A stretch of DNA of 35,079 bases from Halomonas eurihalina (GCF_008274785.1 NZ_VTPU01000027.1:1-35079), one strand, 5' to 3'. Counted from the first letter of the stretch, positions 19,955 through 27,711 are shown. Numbers and translations: made by a program. Notes: generated by a model from the letters alone, not told the origin.

Positions 19955-20527
19955 ATGTACCAATCGATACGCCATGCGTTGATCGCCTGCCTCGCCACCG
20001 GCCTGATGAGTGGAGCGGCCATGGCCGGTGATGACGAGCCTACCGTGTTCGGGTGGGTGGAGAAGGCCACCATCGAGGAACCCTGGGGGCCCAAGGTCAA
20101 GGTCAAGCTCGATAGCGGCGCCTTGACGTCCTCCATGCAGGCGGAGGACATCGAGAAATTCGAGCGTGATGGTGAGGAGTGGGTGCGCTTCGTCGTCGAA
20201 GTCGAAGATGAAGCGACCGAGGAGGTCGTCTCGAAGACCTTCGAGCGGCCGATTTTCCGCAAGCTGCTCCTGAGCGGCGCCGGAGGCCAGGATCGCCGAC
20301 CGGCGGTACTGATGACGCTTTGCATCGGCGACACCCGCTATGAGGAGCAGTTCAGCCTCGAGGATCGCGACGACATGACCTATCCGGTCCTGCTCGGGCG
20401 GCGCACCATTCAGGATCTGGGCTTGCTGGACGTGACCCGGACCTTCGTGCATGACCTGGAGTGTGACGAAGATACGCCGCTGCGCCAGCATGAGGACAAG
20501 GAGCTCGACGACGATATCGGTATTTGA
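19955..20527 (+). CDS. Exported retropepsin-like aspartic peptidase-type protein (Zn_protease/RimB-like family)
   Basis: A 190-residue protein with a signal peptide (about residues 1-24, cleavage after AMA). The mature part matches the family once called putative ATP-dependent zinc protease (Pfam PF05618), now seen as retropepsin-like: VKVKLDSGALTSSMQAEDIEKFERDGEEWVRFVV carries the single catalytic-type Asp53 in D-S-G, and RPAVLMTLCIGDTRYEEQFSLEDRDDMTYPVLLGRRTI is the second conserved block. Most members have D-T-G-A; D-S-G also occurs in aspartic proteases. Two copies would form one active site in a dimer. The acidic C-terminal tail fits a halophile. AAGGAG lies 6 bases before the ATG. Confidence 0.85.
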   Translation: MYQSIRHALIACLATGLMSGAAMAGDDEPTVFGWVEKATIEEPWGPKVKVKLDSGALTSSMQAEDIEKFERDGEEWVRFVVEVEDEATEEVVSKTFERPIFRKLLLSGAGGQDRRPAVLMTLCIGDTRYEEQFSLEDRDDMTYPVLLGRRTIQDLGLLDVTRTFVHDLECDEDTPLRQHEDKELDDDIGI

Positions 20528-20548
20528 GGGACATCCTCGGGATGTCCC
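20528..20548. terminator. Hairpin between convergent genes, no T-tract
   Basis: GGGACATCC (20528-20536) and GGATGTCCC (20540-20548) form a perfect 9-bp stem with a TCG loop immediately after a stop codon, between two convergent genes. There is no T-run, so its efficiency as a terminator is uncertain. Confidence 0.5.
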
Positions 20549-20566
20549 GGCCGTGATGCTGGCGAA

Positions 20567-21832
20567 TTAGGGCCGGCTGACGATCAGCGACGCATTGACC
20601 CCGCCGAACCCGAAGCCGTTGCACAGGGCATGCCGGGTCGCCTGCGCGCGCGAGGCGCCCGGAATAAAGTCCAGGTCGTTCATGTCGTCGTCGACGTCGT
20701 TCAGGTTGAGGGTCGGCGGCAGTTGGCCGTGTCGTACCGCCAAGGCGGTGATGATGCTCTCGACTCCGCCGGCAGCACCCAGCAGGTGGCCGGTGGCCGA
20801 CTTGGTCGATGAGATGGGAATCGCGCCGAGCCGTTCGCCGAACACGGCCCTGAGCGCGGCGATCTCGGCCCGGTCGCCCACCGGTGTCGAGGTGGCATGG
20901 GCGTTGACGTAGCCGATCGCCTCGGCGGGCAGGTTCGCCATGCGCAGGGCAGCCCGGATGGAGGCGGCAGCACCGGCGCCATCCTCGGGACCAGCGGTGA
21001 TGTGATGGGCGTCGGCGCTGGTGCCGTAGCCACTGAGCATGGCGAGGGGCGTGGTGCCACGTGCCTCGGCATGCGCCAGCGTCTCGATCACCATCAGGCC
21101 GGCGCCTTCTCCCATGACGAAACCATCGCGTGCCTTGTCGAAGGGGCGGGAGGCGCGTGCGGGATGCTCGCGTTCCGTGGAGAGTGCCTTCAGGGCATGG
21201 AAGCCGGCCAACGAGAGCGGGTCGACGCACGCCTCGGCGCCTCCCACCAGGGCGACCTCGGCCTCGCCGCTACGCAGCAGGCGCATACCGTCGCCGATAG
21301 CCTGGATGCCTGCCGCGCATGCCGTGACGGGGCAGCCCAACGGCCCGGTGAAACCATGGCGGATCGACAGGTTGCCCGCCGCCAGGTTGGCCAGGAAGGC
21401 CGGCACGGTGAAGGGCGAAAGGCGCCGATGGCCGCGCGTTCTCAGCGTGTCCTGCGCGCGGGTGATGGTGGGAAACCCGCCGATACCCGATGCCACGATG
21501 GTGGCGGTTGCGCTGCGGTCGGCGGCATTTTCGGGGAACCAGTCGGCCTGCTCCAGGGCCTGCTGCGCGGCAGCCATGGCATAGAGGCTGAAAAGGTCGA
21601 GCTTGCGCCGCTCCTTGGCGTCGGCGATGGTGTTGGGGTCGAAGCCGGCTTGCGGATCCTCGGCGAGGTCGGGAACCAGGCCGGCGATGGTGACCGGCAG
21701 CTCGCCGGTATCGAAGCGCGTGATCGGCCCGATGCCGGAGCGACCCGCCAGCAGGCGCTCCCAGGTCGTCTTGACGCCCTTGCCGAGGGGGCCGATCATG
21801 CCCATGCCCGTGATGACGATAGGGGCGTTCAT
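20567..21832 (-). CDS. Beta-ketoacyl-ACP synthase II-type enzyme (FabF-like), stand-alone
   Basis: Condensing enzyme of the thiolase superfamily, 421 residues. The Cys-His-His triad is complete: C172 in PVTACAAG, H312 in NAHATSTPVGD and H349 in STKSATGHLLGAAGG, plus the C-terminal GFGFGGVNASLI. It elongates acyl-ACP with malonyl-ACP. The gene is not next to acpP, fabG or fabD, and pairs instead with a divergent TetR regulator, so it is probably an accessory FabF paralogue whose expression responds to lipid or chemical signals. The ATG at 21832 is chosen because GGAGG is about 5 bases upstream; a GTG-type start at 21865 would place the start closer to the operator. Could also serve a specialised fatty-acid or polyketide route. 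Confidence 0.9.
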   Translation of the reverse strand: MNAPIVITGMGMIGPLGKGVKTTWERLLAGRSGIGPITRFDTGELPVTIAGLVPDLAEDPQAGFDPNTIADAKERRKLDLFSLYAMAAAQQALEQADWFPENAADRSATATIVASGIGGFPTITRAQDTLRTRGHRRLSPFTVPAFLANLAAGNLSIRHGFTGPLGCPVTACAAGIQAIGDGMRLLRSGEAEVALVGGAEACVDPLSLAGFHALKALSTEREHPARASRPFDKARDGFVMGEGAGLMVIETLAHAEARGTTPLAMLSGYGTSADAHHITAGPEDGAGAAASIRAALRMANLPAEAIGYVNAHATSTPVGDRAEIAALRAVFGERLGAIPISSTKSATGHLLGAAGGVESIITALAVRHGQLPPTLNLNDVDDDMNDLDFIPGASRAQATRHALCNGFGFGGVNASLIVSRP

Positions 21833-21881
21833 GGTGCCTCCAGAAGGTTCGTGAGTCGTGGCCAACCTAGCACCGGGCTAT

Positions 21882-21899
21882 ATATGATCAAGATAATAT
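21882..21899. promoter_or_regulatory. Inverted repeat between the FabF-like and TetR genes
   Basis: ATATGATC-AA-GATAATAT is an 18-base dyad with seven of eight pairs matched, in the AT-rich centre of a 92-base divergent intergenic region of otherwise GC-rich DNA. Position and size fit a TetR-family operator overlapping the promoters of both genes. Confidence 0.5.
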
Positions 21900-21924
21900 T
21901 CTGTCGCGCGAGGGTGAGGATTCC

Positions 21925-22569
21925 ATGCCGTATTCCGCAGCTCACAAGACGCGGTCCCGCGAGCGGATTCTGAACGCCGCCACGGAAATGTTCTGTCGCC
22001 ATGGCTTCGAAAAGGTTTCCATCGGGCAGATCATGAAACGGGCGAAGATGACCCATGGCGCCTTTTATGCGCACTTCGCCTCGAAGCAGGCCCTCTACGA
22101 TGCTTCCATCCGCGAGGCGCTTCGCAACAGCCGCGCGGCGCGCCTGGTCAAGGGCCCCTTGTCGGTGAAGCACCTGACGGCCCTGGCGGCCAACTGCTGG
22201 AACCTCCAGGAACTGGAGCGCAAGCGTTCGCCGGGACCGGAGACGGTACTGTTCAACGAGATTGGCAACGACACGGCCGAGGTCAAAACGCTCTTCGAAG
22301 CCTCCTATGTGCGCATGCGCAAGATGCTGGAGACTCGTCTGATCGCCCTGAGTCGCCTGAAGAAGCTCCCCTTCGAGCCGGATCGCGAGCTGCTCGCCGA
22401 GAAGTCCCGGACCATTCTGGCCTCCCTGGTAGGGGCCGTTGCCATCGCCAAGAGCCTGCCCGACGAGGAAGAGCGGCGTCAGTTACTGGAAGCGTCACAG
22501 CGGCAGATATTGCGGATGCTGGGCGTCGACGAGCGTGAACTGGATGGATCGCTCGGCGCCACCGAATGA
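21925..22569 (+). CDS. TetR/AcrR family transcriptional regulator
   Basis: A 214-residue regulator. The N-terminal HTH is typical: TRSRERILNAATEMFCRHGFEKVSIGQIMKRAKMTHGAFYAHFASKQALYDAS (about residues 9-61), with the recognition helix around THGAFYAHF. The C-terminal ligand domain is not diagnostic; NEIGNDTAEVKTLFEASY is seen in many TetR proteins of unknown ligand. Divergent orientation and the shared dyad suggest that it controls the FabF-like gene and itself. The start has GAGG just upstream. The DCC-family gene follows 19 bases later, so it may be co-transcribed. Confidence 0.92.
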   Translation: MPYSAAHKTRSRERILNAATEMFCRHGFEKVSIGQIMKRAKMTHGAFYAHFASKQALYDASIREALRNSRAARLVKGPLSVKHLTALAANCWNLQELERKRSPGPETVLFNEIGNDTAEVKTLFEASYVRMRKMLETRLIALSRLKKLPFEPDRELLAEKSRTILASLVGAVAIAKSLPDEEERRQLLEASQRQILRMLGVDERELDGSLGATE

Positions 22570-22588
22570 ACCGGCTTGCGGAGGTCTC

Positions 22589-22954
22589 GTGAGCGACTCG
22601 TCCCCGTTGAAGGTCTACTATGACGCGGCCTGTCCGATCTGCCGTCGAGAGCGCCGTCGCTATGAGCGTCTGGCGCGGCACGCGGAATCGGTGGAGTGGC
22701 TGGATGCCAACACCCATGAAGCCGTGTTGAGTGAGCACGGCGTCACGGTGCAAGAGGCCCTGCTCTCGCTGCATGTGGAAGACGCCGAGGGTGGGCTACA
22801 TCGCGGTATGGATGCCTATATCCTGCTGATGCAACGGATCCCGTGGCTGCGCCCCCTGGCCGTGCTCATCGGCCTGCCTGTGATCAAGCCTGTGTTGACC
22901 TGGTGGTATGATCGTTGGGTCCGGCGGCGACTGGCCCGCCAGGGGCGGTTATAG
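22589..22954 (+). CDS. DCC-family thiol-disulfide oxidoreductase-like protein
   Basis: A 121-residue protein of the DCC1-like family (Pfam PF04134), named for the Asp-Cys-Cys motif. It begins PLKVYYDAACPICRRERRRYERL with the CPIC pair, followed by VEWLDANTHEAVL and GMDAYILLMQRIPWLRPLAVLIGLP. The family has a thioredoxin-like fold and mostly unknown partners. The hydrophobic PWLRPLAVLIGLPVIKPVLTWW near the end may contact the membrane. The GTG at 22589 is the start: GGAG lies 5 bases upstream and the conserved part follows directly, although the frame is open to 22439. Confidence 0.87.
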   Translation: MSDSSPLKVYYDAACPICRRERRRYERLARHAESVEWLDANTHEAVLSEHGVTVQEALLSLHVEDAEGGLHRGMDAYILLMQRIPWLRPLAVLIGLPVIKPVLTWWYDRWVRRRLARQGRL

Positions 22955-23068
22955 CCGGCGTCATGCAGGCGCCCGCCGGCAGGCATTCGGTCGATATCGC
23001 CCGTGGGTCCGGCTTCATGGGGCAAGTGCAGTTTGCCAATCCCTGACCATGCCGGGCGGAGCTAGAGG

Positions 23069-24013
23069 ATGACGATGCGATACCTGTCCAGACGCTTGCC
23101 CTCCACGCGACAGTTACAGTGCTTCCTGGCGGTGGCCGAGGAGCTCAACTTCCGTCGTGCCGCCGAGCGTCTGCATATGTCGCAGCCTCCCTTGTCGCGA
23201 CAGATCAGTGGGCTGGAAGCCTTGCTGCGCGTCAAGCTGTTCGAGCGCGATACTCAGGGGGTTAGCCTGACCTCGGCCGGCGAGCGCTTCGAGCATGATG
23301 CCCGTCGAGTCCTCGAATCGCTCAATGTCGCATTGGACAATCTGCGTGAGGCGGTGTCCGCCGACGCGAGCGATGTTCGGCTTGGTCTGACGAGCGTGAT
23401 CGACTTCAGCCTGGTAGCCGGCATTCGCGATGTCCTGACGGATTCGGGCCTCCCCTCAGGTACGCGAATCGAGGAGGCCTATTCGAAGCATCTGGTCGAA
23501 CGCTTGCTGAGCGGTGGGCTGGATCTTGCCCTGGTCGGTGAGATCGCCGATCCGGGCGAATCGCTCCAGGCTCGGCGCATTGCCCTCGATCCGCTGATGG
23601 TGGCGTTGCACGCGGACCATCCGGCGACCGAACGCGAGAGGGTATCGTTCGACGACCTGGGCGATACCCGGCTTTTCTGGTTTCCCCGTCACGACAACCC
23701 GGTCTTCCATGATCGTTGCGAGCGCGTCTTCGCGGATCACGGCTATGCGCCGCCTCGCCGCCCCGAGCCGAGCGAGCACATGACGCTGCTGGCCCGGGTG
23801 GCCGCCGGCGAAGGCGTGGCGTTTCTGCCGACGTCACTGCGGGCGGCCAGCCGTCTCGGGGTCATGTATCGCCCCTTCACTCCCGAGCTCGAGGCGAGCC
23901 TGACCATCGAACTCAAGCTGCTCTGGCGGACCGACGAAACGCGCGAAGACGTTCTGGACGCCGTCGATGCGCTGCTCGAAGCGGCCGAGTCAAACAGCGA
24001 TCTCAGGTGTTGA
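23069..24013 (+). CDS. LysR family transcriptional regulator
   Basis: A 314-residue LysR-type regulator. The N-terminal winged HTH reads STRQLQCFLAVAEELNFRRAAERLHMSQPPLSRQISGLEALLRVKLFERD (about residues 12-61). The effector-binding domain follows, with LDLALVGEIADPGE and GEGVAFLPTSLRA as typical pocket segments; the ligand is unknown. The gene's 3' end overlaps the convergent aldo/keto reductase by 11 bases, so transcription of each could hinder the other. ATG 23069 and ATG 23075 are both possible starts. No adjacent divergent target gene is seen, which is unusual for a LysR regulator. Confidence 0.93.
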   Translation: MTMRYLSRRLPSTRQLQCFLAVAEELNFRRAAERLHMSQPPLSRQISGLEALLRVKLFERDTQGVSLTSAGERFEHDARRVLESLNVALDNLREAVSADASDVRLGLTSVIDFSLVAGIRDVLTDSGLPSGTRIEEAYSKHLVERLLSGGLDLALVGEIADPGESLQARRIALDPLMVALHADHPATERERVSFDDLGDTRLFWFPRHDNPVFHDRCERVFADHGYAPPRRPEPSEHMTLLARVAAGEGVAFLPTSLRAASRLGVMYRPFTPELEASLTIELKLLWRTDETREDVLDAVDALLEAAESNSDLRC

Positions 24014-25031
24014 CGCCTTTCATGCCCTCCTCCGTATAACGCTCGCCACGGGCTGCGTCCGGGGGCAGGGCGCTGTCGAGGTCGTCCAGGTCTTGCTCGT
24101 CCAGCCGCAGGGCCAGAGCACCGAGATTTTCGTGCAGGTAGGCCGAGCGCCGAGTGCCCGGTATCGGCACGATATGCTCATCCTGGGCCAGCAGCCATGC
24201 CAGGGCGACCTGGCCCGGTGTGGCATCGTGGCGCTCGGCCACGTGGTGCACTGTCTCGAGCAGTGTCAGGTTGTGCGAGAGGTTGTCGGCCTGGAAGCGT
24301 GGGTTGCGGCGCCGGAAGTCATCCTTGGAAAGATCGTCCTGGCTGGTGATGCGACCGGTCAGGAAGCCGCGCCCCAAGGGCGAATAGGGCACGAGTCCCA
24401 CGCCGAGCCGGCGCGCCATGGGCAGGATCTCGGCCTCGACATCACGCGTCCACAACGAGTACTCCGTCTGCAAGGCGGTGATCGGGTGGATGGCATGGGC
24501 CTTGTCCAGGGTCGACGCCGAGACTTCGCACAGCCCCACATGAGCGATCTTGCCTTCCTTGACGAGCTCGCTCAGGCACTCCATGGCGGCGGTGATGTTG
24601 CCTTGAGGGTCCACGCGATGCAGGTAGTAGAGATCGAGGCGTTCGATGCCCAGGCGCTTGAGCGAAGCTTCGCAGCAGGCCCGGATGTACTCGGGGCGGT
24701 TGTTGATCTGGCGTGCATAGTCGGCATCGCCGCGGTCGATGCCGCACTTGGTGGCGATCTTGATGTCGCTGGCGCCGAGTGACCGGCGTCGTTCGGCCAG
24801 GAACTCGCCGATCAGCGTTTCGTTATGGCCGCGACCGTACATGTCCGCCGTGTCGATCAGGTCGATGCCGGCATTGGCCACCTCGGCGAGCAGTCTCAGG
24901 GAGTCCTGGTCGTTCGATGGTCCGTAGAACTCGCTGATCCCCATGGCACCATAGCCCAGCGCTGAAACGCTCAGTCCTTGTCCCAGGGTGCGGTGGTGGA
25001 GAGTGGTGGATACGGTGTGGTCGTGTGTCAT
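24003..25031 (-). CDS. Aldo/keto reductase
   Basis: NADPH-dependent (beta/alpha)8 barrel oxidoreductase of 342 residues. The catalytic tetrad is complete: D60 and Y65 in DTADMYG, K95 in ATKCG and H138 in YYLHRVDP. The start HHRTLGQGLSVSALGYGAMGISEFYGP and the segment PLGRGFLTGRI place it near the AKR13/YakC-like group; substrates are probably aldehydes or ketones, not resolvable here. The ATG at 25031 has AAGGG upstream, and 16 earlier codons lack conservation. The gene follows the MFS transporter on the same strand after 115 bases and may be read from the same SoxR-type promoter or from its own; a small dyad lies between them. Confidence 0.92.
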   Translation of the reverse strand: MTHDHTVSTTLHHRTLGQGLSVSALGYGAMGISEFYGPSNDQDSLRLLAEVANAGIDLIDTADMYGRGHNETLIGEFLAERRRSLGASDIKIATKCGIDRGDADYARQINNRPEYIRACCEASLKRLGIERLDLYYLHRVDPQGNITAAMECLSELVKEGKIAHVGLCEVSASTLDKAHAIHPITALQTEYSLWTRDVEAEILPMARRLGVGLVPYSPLGRGFLTGRITSQDDLSKDDFRRRNPRFQADNLSHNLTLLETVHHVAERHDATPGQVALAWLLAQDEHIVPIPGTRRSAYLHENLGALALRLDEQDLDDLDSALPPDAARGERYTEEGMKGVNT

Positions 25032-25124
25032 GGTGTTGCCCTTGTCGTGGGGGGAGTGCCGGCGGCAGCCGGATGCCACACAGGATGGAAGGGCTTCGGC
25101 GTGCGTGGAATGTCATTCATGGCA

Positions 25125-25139
25125 ATACCGTTTGGGTAT
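25125..25139. promoter_or_regulatory. Dyad ATACC-N5-GGTAT upstream of the aldo/keto reductase
   Basis: A perfect 5-bp inverted repeat with a 5-base spacer lies 8 bases past the MFS stop and about 94 bases before the reductase start. It includes the T-N11-A spacing of LysR-type sites, and the convergent LysR gene lies beyond the reductase. This is only suggestive. Confidence 0.35.
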
Positions 25140-25146
25140 CAGGCCG

Positions 25147-26358
25147 TCAGTCGCGAATCACCGTGGAGAAGCGCCGCGGGTCGAAACGCAGGGCGATGAG
25201 TGCCATCAGCAGGGTGGTACCCGCCAGGCCGGCCCAGGCCCATTCAAAGCCGCCGAGCTGGTCACGTATCACGCCGGCGATCAATGGCGTCAAGGCGCCC
25301 AGGCTATAACCGGCTCCCTGTGCAATGGCGGTGATGTCGCCAGCACGCTGGGCATCGGGATGGTGGTCCATGCTGACGATCAGGCTCAGGGGGAAGAGGC
25401 CGCCGAGTCCGATGCCCAGCAAGGTGGTGATGAACCACGGGGAGGATTCGGGCGTGTGCCACAACAATAGGAAGCCGGCCAGAGAGCAGGTCAAGGGGAT
25501 GAACAGAACCGGCCGCCGGTCCGCTCGACGCTGGGCCAAGGCCGGCAAGACCAGCCCGGCGACGACTTCGATAGAGGTGAGATAGCCCAGCAGCAGGCCG
25601 GCGGCGGATTCCGTCCAGCCGAGTTCCATGTAATAGGGGGGAAGCCATGCCAGTACGCAGGCGTAGCCCGAGGCGCATAGGCTGAAGAAGATAGCCAGCG
25701 TCCAGACGCGTGGCTGGCGATACAGGGAGGCGTGACGATCGCGTTGCTCCTTGCCTTTTCCGGTATCGGGCAGCACTGGACCGCGTCGCTGCCAGGCCAG
25801 GAATGCCACGAGGGCCACCAGTCCCCACAGTGCCAGACTGGCACGCCAACCGCCTGTCAGGTCCGCCAGGGTCGCCGCCAAGGTTGCGGCGAGCGCTGCA
25901 CCACCCATGATGGCGGCGATATACCACCCCATGACCAGTGGCGTACGTTGCCTGGCCTGCTGCTTGATCAACGCCGGTAACAGAGCCTGGATGCCGGCGA
26001 TACCGATACCGGCGACCAATGCCGTGATCAACAGGGTGGCCACGCCGTGTCCGGCCAGGCGAAGACCGTCGGCCAATGCGATCATCAGCAAGGAACCGCC
26101 AATCAAGCGGTCCGCGCCGAAGCGTCTGGCCAGTGCAACGGCAATGAAGCAGCCAGCCCCCATGGCGAGCACGGGCAAGGTAGTCAGCAGAGCGAGCTGC
26201 GCGTAGCTGATGGCGATATCAGCCTGGATGCGTTCGACCAGAGGACCGATCGCGGCCATCGAGGGGCGCAGGTTCAGCCCCACCAGCATGGCTAGGAGAA
26301 TGGCAGGCATCAGAGGCAAGGCGCGTTGTGTCGAACGATCGGGCAGGGTGGTTTCCAT
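25147..26358 (-). CDS. MFS transporter (CynX/NimT-like), probable SoxR target
   Basis: Inner-membrane transporter of about 403 residues with 12 predicted helices. The first helix reads ILLAMLVGLNLRPSMAAIGPLVERIQADIAISYAQLALLTTLPVLAMG, the pattern of the CynX/NimT (cyanate/nitroimidazole) branch of the major facilitator superfamily. The ATG at 26358 is chosen because the longest frame, starting with GTG at 26418, begins inside the -10 box of the SoxR-type promoter, so it cannot be translated from that transcript. The apparent ribosome site GAGGA before the GTG is part of the SoxR box. In non-enteric bacteria SoxR often directly activates exporters for redox-active compounds, so an efflux role is likely. 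The substrate is unknown. Confidence 0.88.
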   Translation of the reverse strand: METTLPDRSTQRALPLMPAILLAMLVGLNLRPSMAAIGPLVERIQADIAISYAQLALLTTLPVLAMGAGCFIAVALARRFGADRLIGGSLLMIALADGLRLAGHGVATLLITALVAGIGIAGIQALLPALIKQQARQRTPLVMGWYIAAIMGGAALAATLAATLADLTGGWRASLALWGLVALVAFLAWQRRGPVLPDTGKGKEQRDRHASLYRQPRVWTLAIFFSLCASGYACVLAWLPPYYMELGWTESAAGLLLGYLTSIEVVAGLVLPALAQRRADRRPVLFIPLTCSLAGFLLLWHTPESSPWFITTLLGIGLGGLFPLSLIVSMDHHPDAQRAGDITAIAQGAGYSLGALTPLIAGVIRDQLGGFEWAWAGLAGTTLLMALIALRFDPRRFSTVIRD

Positions 26359-26416
26359 GATGGTCACTCGAAAGGCAGGGGGATGGCCGGGCTTGTGCCG
26401 GGGGCTGACGTTCGGC

Positions 26417-26447
26417 ACGATATTTCCTCAACCAAGCTTTAGGTCAA
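26417..26447 (-). promoter_or_regulatory. SoxR-box promoter driving the MFS gene
   Basis: On the minus strand TTGACC (26447-26442) and TATCGT (26422-26417) are separated by exactly 19 bases, the overlong spacer used by MerR-family activators. The spacer carries an imperfect dyad, read on the plus strand as CCTCAACCAAGCTTTAGG (26426-26443). It agrees with the E. coli soxS SoxR box at about 13 of 18 positions. It is 18 bases from the soxR start codon. Confidence 0.65.
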
Positions 26448-26460
26448 GGCGGGAGGTACG

Positions 26461-26943
26461 ATGAGCCATCGCAAGCTGAACCCACAGAAACAGTCGCTGA
26501 CGGTAGGGGATGTCGCCCGGCGCAGCGGTGTGGCGGTGTCCACCGTGCATTACTACGAGGCGAAGGGGCTGATCGAGAGCACGCGCAATGCCGGCAATCA
26601 GCGGCGTTTCTCCCGGGATGTGCTGCGTCGCGTGGCCGTGATCAAGATCGCCCAGCGAACCGGCATGCCGCTGGCGGAGATCAAGGCCTCGCTGGACGAT
26701 CTACCCACGTCCCGCACTCCGGACGCCGAGGACTGGCGTCACCTCTCGGAGCAATGGCGTGGCGCGCTGGATGAGCGGATCCGTTGCCTGATCGCGTTGC
26801 GCGATCAGCTCGATGGATGCATCGGCTGTGGTTGCTTGTCGTTGAAGAGTTGCCCGTTGCGCAATCCCGAGGATGTACTGGGCGATGCCGAGGAGGGGGA
26901 AGCCTCGCCCTCGGTCGCCGGCACTGGCGTGCCCGGCCGATGA
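26461..26943 (+). CDS. soxR: Redox-sensing transcriptional activator SoxR
   Basis: MerR-family regulator of 160 residues (E. coli 154) that senses redox-cycling compounds through a [2Fe-2S] cluster. The HTH and linker read [53 protein letters not shown]. All four cluster ligands are present, C120, C123, C125 and C131 in [18 protein letters not shown], one residue off the E. coli positions. No soxS gene is nearby, which fits the non-enteric type in which SoxR controls its targets directly. GGAGG lies about 4 bases before the ATG. It is divergent from the MFS gene across the SoxR box, and convergent with the FMN reductase gene. Confidence 0.95.
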   Translation: MSHRKLNPQKQSLTVGDVARRSGVAVSTVHYYEAKGLIESTRNAGNQRRFSRDVLRRVAVIKIAQRTGMPLAEIKASLDDLPTSRTPDAEDWRHLSEQWRGALDERIRCLIALRDQLDGCIGCGCLSLKSCPLRNPEDVLGDAEEGEASPSVAGTGVPGR

Positions 26944-26958
26944 CGAGGCAATGCGGTG

Positions 26959-27540
26959 TCAGTCGGCGTGTTGCCGATCCAGGGTGGTGACCAGGCGCTG
27001 GCAGAGGGCGTCCAGCATATCGCCCTGGGCGGTGTTGGTGAGGTTGCCTTCGGCATCGAAGGCGTCGCTCGCGCTGCCGACAGCAAGCTGGTCGGGTAGT
27101 ACCGTCACGCCGATATTGGTGAGCAACTGGCGCAGGTGGTTCAGGGCGCGCAGGCCACCCAAGCCGCCGGGAGAGGCGGAGATGAGCCCGGCATGGCGCC
27201 CCTTGAACAGGGCGAGCCCGCTTTCGCCCTGGTGGGGGCGAGTGAGCCAGTCGATGGTGTTGACCAGCAGCGGCGTGACGAAGCCGTTGTATTCCGGCGA
27301 GGCGATCAGCAGCCCTTGATGCTCGGCCAGCAGTTTCCGCAATGCCAGGGCATTGTCGGGCAGGCCTTGCGCGTCTTCCAGGTCGCCGTCATAGAGCGGC
27401 ATGGGGTAGTCGCGCAGATCGACGAAGGTGGGCTTTCCTCCGAGCGCTTCGATGCGTGCCGCGGCAAGTCGCGCGAGGCGCTTGTTGAAGGAGGCCTCGC
27501 GGGCGCTGCCGGCGAATACCAGAATACGTGGAACGGCCAT
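26959..27540 (-). CDS. NADPH-dependent FMN reductase family protein
   Basis: A 193-residue flavodoxin-fold oxidoreductase (Pfam FMN_red). It starts ILVFAGSAREASFNKRLARLAAARIE, the FMN phosphate loop; GLLIASPEYNGFVTPLLVNTIDWLTRP carries the typical PEYN motif; and GRHAGLISASPGGLGGLRALNHLRQLL completes the site. Relatives include ChrR, azoreductase-like and quinone reductases, which lower oxidative stress by two-electron reduction of quinones. AGAGGAG is 8 bases before the ATG. It ends 15 bases from the soxR stop (convergent), which strengthens the redox character of the neighbourhood, but no SoxR box is seen in front of it. Confidence 0.92.
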   Translation of the reverse strand: MAVPRILVFAGSAREASFNKRLARLAAARIEALGGKPTFVDLRDYPMPLYDGDLEDAQGLPDNALALRKLLAEHQGLLIASPEYNGFVTPLLVNTIDWLTRPHQGESGLALFKGRHAGLISASPGGLGGLRALNHLRQLLTNIGVTVLPDQLAVGSASDAFDAEGNLTNTAQGDMLDALCQRLVTTLDRQHAD

Positions 27541-27671
27541 GACTACACTCCTCTTTCAGAATCACAGGGTCAGGGGGTGATCTTCCAGAGTAGTCGAGGC
27601 GGTGGCAAGCGTGGTCCGTTGACGTTGGGCTTTCTGCTGTAGCGCGTCAACGTTCTCCCGTACGGAAGCAC

Positions 27672-27702
27672 ATGGACGCCACGGCCCTCGCGTGGCGTCC
27701 AT
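27672..27702. terminator. Long perfect hairpin after the AGCS gene, no T-tract
   Basis: ATGGACGCCACG (27672-27683) and CGTGGCGTCCAT (27691-27702) form a perfect 12-bp stem with a 7-base loop, 9 bases past the end of the minus-strand symporter gene. No T-run follows, so it is terminator-like or an mRNA-stabilising structure. Confidence 0.5.
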
Positions 27703-27711
27703 CGAGCGGGA

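Noticed and set aside
20897..21973. A plus-strand frame of 358 residues opposite the FabF-like gene
   Set aside because: Shadow frame that would also cover the divergent promoter region. The FabF catalytic triad proves the minus-strand gene.
26359..26418. GTG start at 26418 for the MFS transporter, with an apparent GAGGA ribosome site
   Set aside because: The GTG overlaps the -10 box and the GAGGA belongs to the SoxR-box dyad, so the codon would not be in the mRNA from that promoter.
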